In this document: piece after piece, positions 23,430-34,499 of the stretch
How positions within the stretch are numbered: position 1 is the stretch's first letter
How the letters are laid out: each line of letters opens with the position of its first letter
Assembly: GCA_014281115.1 (NCBI GenBank)
Contig: JACONQ010000020.1
Location: 62,001-126,000, forward strand
From: Laburnicola sp. R22_1
Taxonomy: Eukaryota > Ascomycota > Dothideomycetes > Pleosporales > Didymosphaeriaceae
Length of the DNA: 64,000 bases
Direction: 5' to 3'
Position numbers and translations under genes: made by a program
Notes under the pieces: model-generated
What the model was told of the DNA's origin: nothing
What the model saw: the letters and a program-made list of their open reading frames with translations, nothing else
Databases searched by the model: none

Positions 23430-24170
23430 ATGACCAACCACAGCCAGGGGAAACGGAAGCGTACAGTGTGGGAGAGTGACAGCGATGTGGAGACAGACGA
23501 TCAGGAAAATATTACGCTACCCAAAGAACGCATAACGCCCCCGGATTTCTCAGGTCCTACAACCAAAGTCACCATTGACTCGAAAATTACCTTTCTAGTG
23601 TCGGAGAGTGTGCTTCAGTTGAATAGCATCTTTGCAACTACCTTGTCTTCGCGCTTAAGACCTTCGCTGGATAATGGCCTTCGCAACCAAGCCACAGATC
23701 AAACGCTCAGATTACCTAACGATTCAGTATTCGCAATGCGCATAGTCTTCCTGATTTTGCACCACAGAATCCTGGATCTTCTAGCCACACTTTCCTTCGA
23801 TGAACTAGCGGAGCTTGCGACAGTTTGTGATAAGTACGAATGCGGGGCGGTAGTAAGTCCACATTCGAGCGAACAATGTTGGATTGAGGAGCACTAGGAC
23901 TTAAAGAAACGCCGCCCAAAGAACAACTCCTGCGACTGGACTATGTGGCCATTAATTATCTTGACGCTTGATGTCCCTGACGTCTCAACCAAATTCTATG
24001 ACCTACTAGACATCCTCGCTAGCAACATGATCGCGAAAGAAGGACAGCTTGTGGTTCAGACTTCAGATAAGAATTATCCTTTGTATATTGAGGAGATTCC
24101 AGAGGTAACGTCCGGTACATCTCCGTGCATTCTTACCGATATGCAATATCCAACTGACATATTTATATAG
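23430..24170 (+). pseudogene. BTB/POZ-domain protein, left copy, one in-frame stop
   Basis: From ATG 23430, after a polar N-terminus with an acidic patch, the frame reads a BTB/POZ fold: KVTIDSKITFLVSESVLQLN, LPNDSVFAMRIVFLILHHR and ELATVCDKYECGAVV, matching the strand-helix order of fungal BTB proteins. A TAG at 23895-23897 interrupts the frame, and the same frame continues (TMWPLIILTLDVPDVSTKFY, about 23940-24000) to 24170. The stop follows WIEEH and could have been TGG or CAG. It is present in both arms, so it predates the duplication. BTB domains mediate protein dimerisation; the partner here is unknown. A short 155-aa product could still be made from this copy. Confidence 0.6.
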
Positions 24171-25640
24171 CAAGTTTGAAAGAGCGTCGTTGCTCTATAT
24201 GAACAGGGTTCAAGAATAACTAGACTGGCAAACTCAAGGAACTAGCGAGCAAGCGTAATCAATCTATGCTTCACCTCTCAATAATGGGATTTATGTACCA
24301 AACCCAACTACAACTTCACGGCGAACTGCCAGACAATACAAGCGTCGCGTTGGAACTTTTGAGGTTAAAAGAGACTTCGTCAACCTGGGCAGCGAGAGAA
24401 CCACTGAAATGGATCTTTTCAAAATGGCTAAAGAGAGTAGAAGTATAGACGGGCCGGTGCTAGCATGTATCGTATTTGGGTTTGCGCCTTTGTCCAATTT
24501 CATGTTGAACTTGTAAAGTCCACGCGTACTAAGCGACCGAGCCGTCACACCACCTAGTGATATGTAGCCCGAACCTAAATCACAGACATTAGCCGTTTCT
24601 CACTCATCACCATGCACCCGTATGAACCACTTTTCGACCTTGTTTGCCAAGAGTACCAAGGCAATGGTTGATATTCAAGGCCAGACACACTATGAGTGAA
24701 TGTACACCTGCTTTTGATGATTAAAGCTGTGGCTCCAAACGCGGAGCCGATCGTCACAGAAATCTTTTGGGTGCGAATAGTGTATGGTGTTCAGTCTGCC
24801 TTGCCCTTATTAGCGCGGCCGCGGAGACAAGGCACTCTGCCGCCCCTAGTCCAGTAAGGTACGAAGTTCCGAGAGTGCTACGCCACTACCCACATGGTCT
24901 TGCTTCTATATTATATACCAGAAAGATGGGATTGCTTAATAGACTAACGTCCATCCCTGTGTGGCGAGACGCCCGCCGTAACAAGACGCGGCAAATGCTT
25001 TCTAATACAACAAACCTAACAACAAGCTAGGAGCATAGCTATTCTTAGGATAGCGGCCTTGAACTGCAAAGTGCATTCGCTCTTAATATCTTTTAAAAAT
25101 AGCTTCTGTCTACTATATAATACAACAATTTGCTGTAGGCGTTAGGCGACCGCGTCACTTTGGGAGGTCGTGAACGCGCCGAAAGTTTATGCATCCTGCC
25201 AGAAACCTGTCAAGATACTAGCTGGTATATTATAATCCTATCCCAAGCGCGGCGACGGTGTTTAAAAGGCGATCGTGCTTCTGTGATAATTTAAAGTCTA
25301 CTAGCTAGAATTGACAAAATAAGGAGGATCTCTTGTTTAGCCTAAAACAGCTTAGCTGTAATTTATTGCTGCTGACGCTTGCTTTCTAAGGCGACTTACG
25401 CTACTGTAGGCGGCACCGCGCTTGCAGCTTGCTCTAAGCATGTGCGAACGCCTCTTGCGACACAGCTAAGCCACCCTAAAGCCAACCCTGCAACACAGTA
25501 AGATTAATGCCTTTTAATTGTCATCGGTTGTTAACTATGTATGGCAGTGCTAAGGTTTTTGATAGTCCTTTCTCTCCAGTCGCCAAAATACATTATCTTA
25601 CTGGGACTAGCTAAAGCCATACACACAACACTAAACACCT
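24171..25640. other. Decayed coding sequence and ATPase gene promoter region, left arm
   Basis: Short frames occur on both strands: plus 24266-24448 and 24767-25030, minus 24291-24548 and 24575-24757. A minus segment near 24320-24430 reads as a beta-strand-like stretch (FEKIHFSGSLAAQVDEV). None is convincing alone and I assign no product. The final ~600 bp lie directly upstream of the ATPase start codon and should hold its promoter. I see no clear TATA box. Confidence 0.35.
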
Positions 25641-27792
25641 ATGGCAGGCAAGGCCGCGAAACTGTTGGCGTATGGCACTGCATCGCCTTTCGACCACACT
25701 ACAACCGACGCAAGTTTTAACACCTCTGCGCAAGCAGGGCTCGAAGCCTGGATCTATTGGCACTACTGTCAGAAAGGCTTCCAATACGATGGAACGTACA
25801 AGAGCTTGGCAGGACTGAGGGAATACTTGTTTGCCCTCGACACAGTGCATTCGAGAACAAAGATCCGCCAAGCTATTCAAACGTAAGCCTGTCTAACGAG
25901 TCTTTTTGTCATTTGGCAGAACGTCGCAGCAAGTTCTCCCTGCTCGTGGATGCCAGTCGCGCCTGCACGTTCTTTTCATGGCGAAGACTTGCTGATCTTT
26001 ACATTGAATGTAATACATTGCGCGCAATCACACTTTTACTAACATCAAGCAGGCTTCTTCACCCTGACCATAAGTACAGCCTGGTCAAGACGGATAAGAA
26101 TAACGTTCATGCAAGCGAGAACGCGGACGAAGCCGGGCAGGTTGTGCGCTCGCAACCAACTACGAGGGCAATCAATATTGACGCGGCGAAGTCTAAGCCG
26201 ACCTTCACAGGCACCTTGCGCAGCGCCCGATGCATTACTGCTGTATATCCTTTGGCGAGTGAGGACGAGATCTTAACTCCTGACAATAAGGACCATGATT
26301 CTGTCAGTAATGTCCTCTGTCCGGCGCCTACAGCTCAATGTAGCGAGTCTCTCGGCGAAGACAACGTAGCATCTGTGAATGGCGACTCGGACGACATGGA
26401 CCTTCTTCTATCGAACAACAGCAGAGACGACGACACTGAAGACAGCCAGATCAGCAAAAAGATGGCCCAAATTCAACAGGCGCCTTTGATGGACGCAAAC
26501 ATCATCTCCGGTGGTACTCAACATCTTCTTCCACAATACGGGCTCATTGGATCGCACGATGAAGCTAGAGACACCAAGTCTAAGCTTTTTCTGAACACCA
26601 ACGTTCCATTCTCTATGTTCCTTTGCGGAGTCCAGGGAAGCGGCAAGTCTCATACAACGTCCTGCATCCTCGAGAATTCACTAGTCCCCTCTAAACTTCT
26701 CGGAAAGCTCCAAAATCCACTTTCTGCGCTCGTGTTTAGCTATGGTCAATTCAGCGGTGACGGCATCGGATTCAGCGTTAGTGAAGCCACGTTCTTGGCT
26801 TCCCCCAATCCCAGATTGCCTGGTGGAGCCCATGTCAAGAAAGTGCATGTCTTGGTTTCTCCGTCGAACTACGTGCGGGTATCAAAGCTTTACCTTCAGC
26901 TTCCCAACGTTTCGGTCACGCCATTCAAATTAAAGCCTCGGAACCTCGACATCGATACAATGCTTACATTGATGAATGTCAGCGAATCAGGCGAAACACC
27001 TCTCTACATGGCGCAAGTTACGCAGATACTTCGTGAGATGTCGACAGCAGGTGGACCGTTCGACTACAGAGCGTTCAAGCTGCACCTGAAAAGGCAGGAA
27101 TTCAATCCTACGCAGACCAACATGCTACGAATGCGTTTGAACTTACTTGAATCATTCCTGGACATGGATGACAGCTGCCTCGAGCCGCAATTTCGGCCTG
27201 GCGAGATTACAATTATGGATATGTCTTGCCCCTTTGTCGATGCCAATACGGCATGTATCCTCTTTAGGATCGGGCTTCAGCAGTACTTGCAGTCGAAAGG
27301 CACCGGCAAGATGATCGTGTTAGATGAGGCGCATAAGGTATTGAGCCTTAACTCGTCTCAAAGTCTGCTTCATGTATTGACTCTGCCTAGTATATGCTCA
27401 ACGTACCAGGAGCGAAGTCTCTGAACGAAACGCTTCTCCAGACAATCCGCCTCCAGCGGCACTACGGCGCCCGCGTTGTCATTTCAACACAAGAACCCAC
27501 CCTTTTGACCGATCTCATCGCTCTTTGCTCTATCACAGTCATCCACCGCTTCTCCAGTCCAGAATGGTTCTCGGCTATCAATCGTCACATTCCTATTACA
27601 GCTGAGAACCGCGATAGTCTCATGCAGAGAATTGAGAGCTTGACGACGGGGACGGCGATCATATACTCGCCGAATGCAGTGCTTGGTCGTGATGAGGGTG
27701 GGAACTTGATCACGGGCACGAGCAGGATGATCAAGGTCAGCATCAGGAAGAGGATTACGAGCGATGGTGGGCAGTCTGTGCTAGCGGTCTAG
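25641..27792 (+). CDS. HerA/FtsK-like P-loop ATPase, three exons, apparently intact
   Basis: The predicted 683-aa protein comes from exons 25641-25882, 25930-27337 and 27391-27792. The introns are 25883-25929 (47 bp, GTAAGC...GCAG, branch-like CTAAC) and 27338-27390 (53 bp, GTATTG...CCTAG, branch-like TTGAC). Walker A is GVQGSGKS at residues 314-321, directly after FSMFLC. Walker B is MIVLDEAHK at 542-550. Exon 3 supplies RLQRHYGARVVISTQEPTLL, the Arg and TQ region typical of HerA/FtsK/VirB4-type ASCE ATPases. The N-terminal ~200 residues are unrecognised, followed by an acidic, disordered-looking segment (about 210-250). There is no membrane segment, so it is likely a soluble motor or helicase-like enzyme acting on nucleic acid; substrate unknown. 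Exon 1 begins in the left arm and the rest lies in the spacer. There are no internal stops. Confidence 0.75.
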
Positions 27793-27818
27793 GACGATCG
27801 TCTACGCAACAGCCTGGC
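25798..27818. other. Spacer (loop) of the inverted repeat
   Basis: 2,021 bp of single-copy sequence between the arms, nearly filled by exons 1 (rest) to 3 of the ATPase gene. The left junction falls inside exon 1. The right junction falls 26 bp after the stop codon. Confidence 0.95.
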
Positions 27819-27975
27819 ACGTTCCATCGTATTGGAAGCCTTTCTGACAGTAGTGCCAATAGATCCAGGCTTCGAGCCCTGCTTGCGCAGAGGTGTTGAA
27901 ACTTGCGTCGGTTGTAGTGTGGTTAAAAGGCGATGCAGTGCCATGCGCTAACAGTTTCGCGGCCTTGCCTGCTAT
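27819..27975 (-). pseudogene. Duplicated 5' end of the ATPase gene, start codon lost
   Basis: This is the reverse-complement copy of 25641-25797, covering about the first 52 codons. The initiator is ATA (27975-27973) instead of ATG, a G-to-A change. Further transitions are visible nearby (TTGGCG to TTAGCG, TTCGAC to TTTAAC). It ends at the palindrome inner junction and is not followed by the rest of the gene in this orientation. Confidence 0.85.
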
Positions 27976-29445
27976 AGGTGTTTAGTGTTGTGTGTATAGC
28001 TTTAGCTAGTCCCAGTAAGATAATGTATTTTGGCGACTAGAGAGAAAGGACAATTAAAAACCTTAGCACTGCCATACATAGTTAACGACCGATGACAATT
28101 AAAAGGCATTAATCTTACTGTGTTGCGGGGTTGGCTTTAGGGTGGCTTAGCTATGTCGTAAGAGGCGTTCGCACATGCTTAGAGCAAGCTGCAAGCGCGG
28201 TGCCGCCTACAGTAGCGTAAGTCGCCTTAGAAAGCAAGCGTCAGCAGCAATAAATTACAGCTAAGCTGTTTTAGGCTAAACAAGAGATCCTCCTCATTTT
28301 GTTAATTCTAGCTAGTAGACTTTAAATCATCACAGAAGCACGATCGCCTTTTAAACACCGTTGCCGCGCTTAGAATAGGATTATAATATACCAGCTAGTA
28401 TCTTGACAGGTTTCTGGCAGGATGCATAAACTTTCGGCGCGTTCACAACCTCCCAAAGTGACGCGGTCGCCTAACGCCTACAGCAAATTGTTGTATTACA
28501 TAGTAGACAGAAGCTATTTTTAAAAGATATTAAGAGCGAATGCACTTTGCAGTTCAAGGCCGCTATCCTAAGAATAGCTATGCTCCTAGCTTATTGTTAG
28601 GTTTGTTGTATTAGAAAGCATTTGCCGCGTCTTGTTACGGCGGGCGTCTCGCCACACAGGGATGGACGTTAGTCTATTAAGCAATCCCATCTTTCTGGTA
28701 TATAATATAGAAGCAAGACCATGTGGGTAGTGGCGTAGCACTCTCGGAACTTCGTACCTTACTGGACTAGGGGCGGCAGAGTGCCTTGTCTCCGCGGCCG
28801 CGCTAATAAGGGCAAGGCAGACTGAACACCATACACTATTCGCACCCAAAAGATTTCTGTGACGATCGGCTCCGCGTTTGGAGCCACAGCTTTAATCATC
28901 AAAAGCAGGTGTACATTCACTCATAGTGTGTCTGGCCTTGAATATCAACCATTGCCTTGGTACTCTTGGCAAACAAGGTCGAAAAGTGGTTCATACGGGT
29001 GCATGGTGATGAGTGAGAAACGGCTAATGTCTGTGATTTAGGTTCGGGCTACATATCACTAGGTGGTGTGACGGCTCGGTCGCTTAGTACGCGTGGACTT
29101 TACAAGTTCAACATGAAATTGGACAAAGGCGCAAACCCAAATACGATACATGCTAGCACCGGCCCGTCTATACTTCTACTCTCTTTAGCCATTTTGAAAA
29201 GATCCATTTCAGTGGTTCTCTCGCTGCCCAGGTTGACGAAGTCTCTTTTAACCTCAAAAGTTCCAACGCGACGCTTGTATTGTCTGGCAGTTCGCCGTGA
29301 AGTTGTAGTTGGGTTTGGTACATAAATCCCATTATTGAGAGGTGAAGCATAGATTGATTACGCTTGCTCGCTAGTTCCTTGAGTTTGCCAGTCTAGTTAT
29401 TCTTGAACCCTGTTCATATAGAGCAACGACGCTCTTTCAAACTTG
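27976..29445. other. Right-arm copy of the decayed region
   Basis: Mirror image of 24171-25640. It would carry the duplicated promoter region of the ATPase gene facing the spacer on the minus strand. No gene is supported. Compared with the left arm, several CpA/CpG-context transitions are seen, for example near 28362-28368 and 28150-28160. Confidence 0.4.
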
Positions 29446-30185
29446 CTATATAAATATGTCAGTTGGATATTGCATATCGGTAAGAATGCACGGAGATGTA
29501 CCGGACGTTACCTCTGGAATCTCCTCAATATACAAAGGATAATTCTTATCTGAAGTCTGAACCACAAGCTGTCCTTCTTTCGCGATCATGTTGCTAGCGA
29601 GGATGTCTAGTAGGTCATAGAATTTGGTTGAGACGTCAGGGACATCAAGCGTCAAGATAATTAATGGCCACATAGTCCAGTCGCAGGAGTTGTTCTTTGG
29701 GCGGCGTTTCTTTAAGTCCTAGTGCTCCTCAATCCAACATTGTTCGCTCGAATGTGGACTTACTACCGCCCCGCATTCGTACTTATCACAAACTGTCGCA
29801 AGCTCCGCTAGTTCATCGAAGGAAAGTGTGGCTAGAAGATCCAGGATTCTGTGGTGCAAAATCAGGAAGACTATGCGCATTGCGAATACTGAATCGTTAG
29901 GTAATCTGAGCGTTTGATCTGTGGCTTGGTTGCGAAGGCCATTATCCAGCGAAGGTCTTAAGCGCGAAGACAAGGTAGTTGCAAAGATGCTATTCAACTG
30001 AAGCACACTCTCCGACACTAGAAAGGTAATTTTCGAGTCAATGGTGACTTTGGTTGTAGGACCTGAGAAATCCGGGGCGTTATGCGTTCTTTGGGTAGCG
30101 TAATATTTTCCTGATCGTCTGTCTCCACATCGCTGTCACTCTCCCACACTGTACGCTTCCGTTTCCCCTGGCTGTGGTTGGTCAT
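29446..30185 (-). pseudogene. BTB/POZ-domain protein, right copy, frameshifted
   Basis: Mirror of the left BTB gene, with the ATG at 30185-30183. It shares the same in-frame TAG. It also has four C in place of five in the run corresponding to about 23540, which shifts the frame after roughly 35 codons, so only the left copy can make the BTB domain from its ATG. The BTB domain itself is open in the downstream frame (29719-30018). Confidence 0.65.
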
Positions 30186-30686
30186 TTCGAAAGCTTGTGC
30201 GGCTTGGTTGAATGGGTGAAAACATGAAGTGAAGAGGTCTGGAGTGTAACGGAGGAGTCGCGCCTTAAATACAGCGGGGTGGAGATGGGGCGGAATTCGG
30301 TTGTAGGATCAGGAGACCCTGGTAAACCAGTTGACGGCACTTAAGTGGGTGATCATTCCGGTTGCAACGGGGCCTCACACCCTTGCCTATCGGCGTCCTT
30401 AGCGCCCTCAGTGCCCTCGGTGCCCTCGCGCTCTCCGCAACAACACGAGCGCCCACGCGATCATGGAACTTTCTCCTACATACTATACAATCAAATGATC
30501 ACAATAGACCTGACGCCTGCTCGTCAGTGTCACCAAGACCTTCCTAAGCTCACTCCACCCTTTTACCCTCACAAAAGCCGTAACAACAAGCGGCCTCACC
30601 GCTATTTTTCGCGCCCCCGCCGTCACCAATCACCATATAGATACAATTAGATGTCTTAGCGTGGCTGACACGTGTACGACAACAGC

Positions 30687-33600
30687 CAACGTTTCCAATA
30701 GTCGGTTACTAGTAACTATTGGATATATTTGAAGCCGTAACTGTACGTCTCGCCCGACGGACCGACTAATGGGGGTGGGTTGAGTACAGTAACTGAGGGC
30801 TGCCGTAACTGCTTACTACTCAATAGCTCCGTAACTAAAGGGTGCAGTTACTGGAGTTACTGGAGTCGTACACCTCAAATCGTCGTCCATATCCTCAAAT
30901 ATTCCTCTGGCGGAGATGTGAGCTGTAAGCTCGTTCAGCTCACTCCTAATAGCCTTGTTTTGAATCCAATTACGTTGGAGTTGCAAGGCCTCTATTGTAG
31001 CTGGAGAAAGGAGGTTTCTATCCGTTGATATAGTCCTCCGTGCTTTGCTGAAGCACCTCTCACACTCACAAGAGGTGGTAGGTATAGATAAATAATTAAG
31101 GGCGACTTTGTACAAAATAGGGTACTGTTTCTTACCTACGTAATGCCACCAAGTTATGGGGTCTCCGTAAATCGGGTCCTCGTCCTAAGCAACAAGGAGG
31201 TCTCCGCGTATATTGTCAAAATACGTTGTTAGCTCGTTTGACGTCCGGGCTTTCTTGTGAGCCCGGGAGTTGGTCTGTAAGTGGAGGTTAATAGCCATAG
31301 TCTCCTCGAACTTCTTGTTATAATATTTGCCACCTGGCGTTTTGCGACGATAGAGGGCAGAGGCGTCAAGCTTAATTACCTCCTTCTCCTTCGCATTAAC
31401 ATACTGTTAAAAGATGTCTTTTAGGGATCTCTCAGCTTTCTTGTACCAAGCTAGGTAGGCTGACCACTGCCCTTGAAACTAGAGTAGCCGAAGCTGCGGG
31501 TTAAGGGCAGTCGCGACGCAGTACGGTGAGGATAGCTAATCTATTACAAGCTTGATAAAATACGACGTAAGCTTCTATATTGCAAACCTAGTGGCGTTTT
31601 TAATATAGGAGTTGTTAGGCTTGTAGGCGACAGCGTCTTTGACTTTGTAGAGTCTCCGCCAGAGGTGTTGCAAGTTAACGAGTGTCTGCTAGAGACTCCT
31701 GTACCCAGAGGTGCTGACGTTGCCCTCAAGTCTTAAAGTCATCTAATAGAAGGGCTTAAGAAAGTCGGCGAGCTCTTTAACGTCATCCTACTTATTGTCT
31801 AAGAGGGCGTCGGCTAATAGGTTGTAGTCCAGCTCCTCCTTATCCTCCTCATCGCCGTCCTCATTGGCGGCGACGTCGTCAGCGCCCGACAGAGCTCTCC
31901 ACCAACGCGTGAACCTGGAGATTAGGTCTCAAAGCTCATAACAGCGTAAGAGCATGCGATACACGGAGTGCCACCTAATCCTGCCGTCCTGTATTAAATA
32001 GAGACTGCTAAATCGCCAGAGGGGGTCCTTGTTGCCTAGCTCAGTTTATATAGTCGTGAACAGCTCGCGGCGTTTATAGGACGCAAGAATAGCATTTATA
32101 AAGTTATAGAGCTTCCCAACAATCCTATGCTTTCTATACAGTTGAAATTGATCCTAGGGAGCGGCCTAAGCTAACTCTTCTTCAAACTTGCTAACACTAT
32201 TTCTATATATTAGGCCTTAACAACAAGGTTAATTATATGGCCCGCGCAGCGTATATAGTGCTTAAAGGTAATAGAAATATTGGGGTGGAGGTTAAGGCCC
32301 GCGATAAGCTTAGCGTTATTATTTGTCGCATTGTCGCCTACAAAATAGCTGAACTAGGTGGCGATATTGTAGTTGTTAATAACAAAGAGGATAGCAATAG
32401 CCTAATTGGCGCCCATATGGTCCCTAAGGAGGTTCTTAAAGCTAATAAGCAAATCCTAAGGTTAGTTGTTAATATCTGTAAGTTGTTAAAATACAGTAAT
32501 TTATAGTAATATTGCGAAGTTCGAGGGGTCTTCAGACAACGCGCTACTAGTAAGGGCTTGGCATACTAACAAAGTGGGCAACTACTGCTAGAAATAAAAA
32601 GTGGTTTGGAGAAGTCCATACGTCCACGCTTAACGCCACACTACTAACAGCCAAGTTTAGTATTAATCGAACCTTCGCTTTGCGCGCTTTCAAACTATCT
32701 ACTATATAGCTAGAAAGGGTGGTTGTTAATAATAGTAGAGCTTCAAGAAGGTCGAGCCGATTCCACACAATAAGACTCTAGACTTCAGCCAAGGTGGCTG
32801 AGTTAAAACTCACGTCTTGCAGTATCACCTAGTCCACATACGCCCTCAACAACAACGTCTCCTGCCATGGCGTATAGCTCCCCCCAAAGGCACTACCCGC
32901 TGCCCGCGACGCTGCCCATGAATCCAGGGGCCCTAGGCGCCCTGTCGGGAACAGCTGGCCACTTACAACACTAATAGAGTGCTCTTTCTAGAGATAGGTG
33001 GCGATATGCGCAGTAGAATTGACAGCTTTGCAAGCCATTGTTAACCCCTTTAGGTGGTAGGTCTTATAGAGCCAGAGCCTTGTGCGCTTGCTAACAGCGT
33101 TAATATAGACTAGGTCCGCGCTGTAACGCCAGATATTTGACGACTTGGCCTTGCCAGAGATCTGGCGCAGGTCCTGTACCTAATATCCTACCCGCGACGC
33201 CACTAGAAGCTTATTGGCGTAGTGTATATTGTTCTAGTCTACTAGGAACTTAACGCTGTTGTTCTGGCCCACTTTGCGGGGGAAGGCCTTTGAGAGCGAC
33301 TTAGCCAGAGCCTTGGGCGTTGAGGGCGTCGGGCCTGACGATACAATAGATGAGGACGTAGAGGGCGTTAGCGAGGTCGCCCTTGCCTTCTTAAGACAGC
33401 GGGACGACGCAAAGTGGGTGGCCGCGGCCTGGGTACTAGGGCCGGCCAACGACGACGTCGGGTGGCGAGGCGTATAATTCTAGGACGTTAAGAAGGACCT
33501 CATATTGATGGGTGTCAGGCTGTGACTAAGAGATAGAGAAAGTTGAGTTTATTATAGAGATTTGACGAATCCGGCATCTAATCTCCACAGCTTATCACTA

Positions 33601-33786
33601 GCGCCCTTAGCAGGTTTCACCTCCAGCCTTAACACTAGTAAAATCTCTGTATAGGCTAGTTACTGCAGTAACTACGGCCTCATCCATCAGTCAGTTACGG
33701 AAGGGGGTCCCCTTACTGACCGACTGCCCAGGAATCCGACTGTTAGTAACAGTAACTAACAGTCGGACCGACTATTGGGAACGATG
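30687..33786 (-). mobile_element. hAT-2 right copy: complete 3,100-bp hAT transposon
   Basis: Same length and terminal repeats as the left copy. Its inner flank keeps the complement of the target duplication (30679-30686). Its outer flank is GTGTTAGC (33787-33794), not the expected complement of GCTGTTGT. This copy was therefore made by duplication of the left arm, ending at the transposon terminus, and not by an independent insertion. Confidence 0.92.
30816..33503 (-). pseudogene. hAT-2 transposase, right copy, RIP-inactivated
   Basis: Mirror of 20112-22799, with the initiator ATG preserved at 33503-33501. It carries the same hAT catalytic and dimerisation blocks and most of the same TAG stops as the left copy, plus a few private transitions. 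Confidence 0.88.
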
Positions 33787-34499
33787 GTGTTAGCCATGGT
33801 TTACCATACTTTTAAGCTCCATTTTGCAGACATGGAAGTATGTTCCAGAAACTTATTTATAAGCAGGATACAGCGGTAACAGGTACTTTAGCGATACACG
33901 ATCTTGCCACCGCTAGTAGGGAGGATGGCCAAACTGCTCCGGCCACAGGGTTGTGAAGGTCTATTTTTAAGAGGAAAATAGAGGAAGTCGAGAATATAGG
34001 CAACTAAGTGGCGTTGGAACGCCAGCTGTGTGGAGAGCTGCGTTTGGCGGTGGCCTACATTTGTCTCAGTGGGCCACACGCTAGCTGACTTAGCAATTGC
34101 GTCCCACTGTACGTGAGCGATCAGAAGTGAAGGAAAGAGTGTTCAAGGTAAATATACCCCTCTCTCAACACTACAAATACGCTATCAGGTGGTGTGTCAC
34201 TAAACACATCATGGTTGAAGTGGATAAAAGAAGATTACTAGCTCTTAGACGTAAAAGTGTTGCCAGGCCAGCGCTGGGCAGCCTTCCTCGTGTTGCCAAA
34301 GAACGCCACTCCCTATTTGGATGGATTATACGGAACATAGTACACGTGATAATTAACCAATTAGTGCGCCCCAGCTTTAACGTGCATCAGTGCCAAGTTG
34401 TACAACAACAAGCGCCCTGGCGTTAAATTATAGGCATCTACCAACTCGCATACCCATAACAATAGTCTTAGGAAGTCCTTGTATACCTTAGTACAATCG
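33787..34499. other. Flank of the palindrome, no supported gene
   Basis: The sequence right after the hAT terminus starts G-TGTTAGCC, which resembles the start of a copia LTR in this window, but I found no partner. A 109-codon plus frame (34097-34426) and a 63-codon minus frame (33888-34079) show no motif. Confidence 0.35.

Larger units (their letters stand above)
19829..25797 (+). repeat. Left arm of a ~6-kb inverted repeat (palindrome)
   Basis: This 5,969-bp arm is matched in reverse complement by 27819-33786. Positions x and y pair with x+y equal to 53,615 in the outer part and 53,616 in the inner part, because the right arm lacks one C of a run of five near 23540. It holds hAT-2, the BTB ghost gene, decayed sequence and the first 157 bp of the ATPase gene. 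Differences from the right arm are scattered and those I compared are nearly all transitions. Confidence 0.97.
27819..33786 (-). repeat. Right arm of the ~6-kb inverted repeat
   Basis: 5,968 bp, the reverse complement of 19829-25797. The inner limit is defined by divergence after GGAACGT (25797 against 27819). The outer limit coincides exactly with the hAT-2 terminus (33786). This copy has more C-to-T/G-to-A changes near the ATPase-gene fragment than the left arm. Confidence 0.97.

Noticed and set aside
24291..24757. Minus-strand gene in the left arm (24291-24548, 24575-24757)
   Set aside because: Competing plus and minus frames are equally long, no family is recognised and the best-looking peptide stretches lie in different frames. 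Left as decayed sequence.
19829..33786. The whole palindrome as one composite transposon moved by its two outer hAT ends
   Set aside because: Outer flanks GCTGTTGT and GTGTTAGC are not a direct 8-bp duplication, while the left hAT copy alone has one.
19829..33786. Palindrome as a pure assembly artefact
   Set aside because: The arms differ at multiple positions, including a single-base deletion and opposite-direction transitions, which a simple mirrored misassembly would not produce. It is still worth read-level confirmation.
33788..33900. A sixth LTR element starting TGTTAGCC just beyond the palindrome
   Set aside because: I found no partner LTR, no primer site and no polyprotein downstream. 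The start motif alone is too weak.
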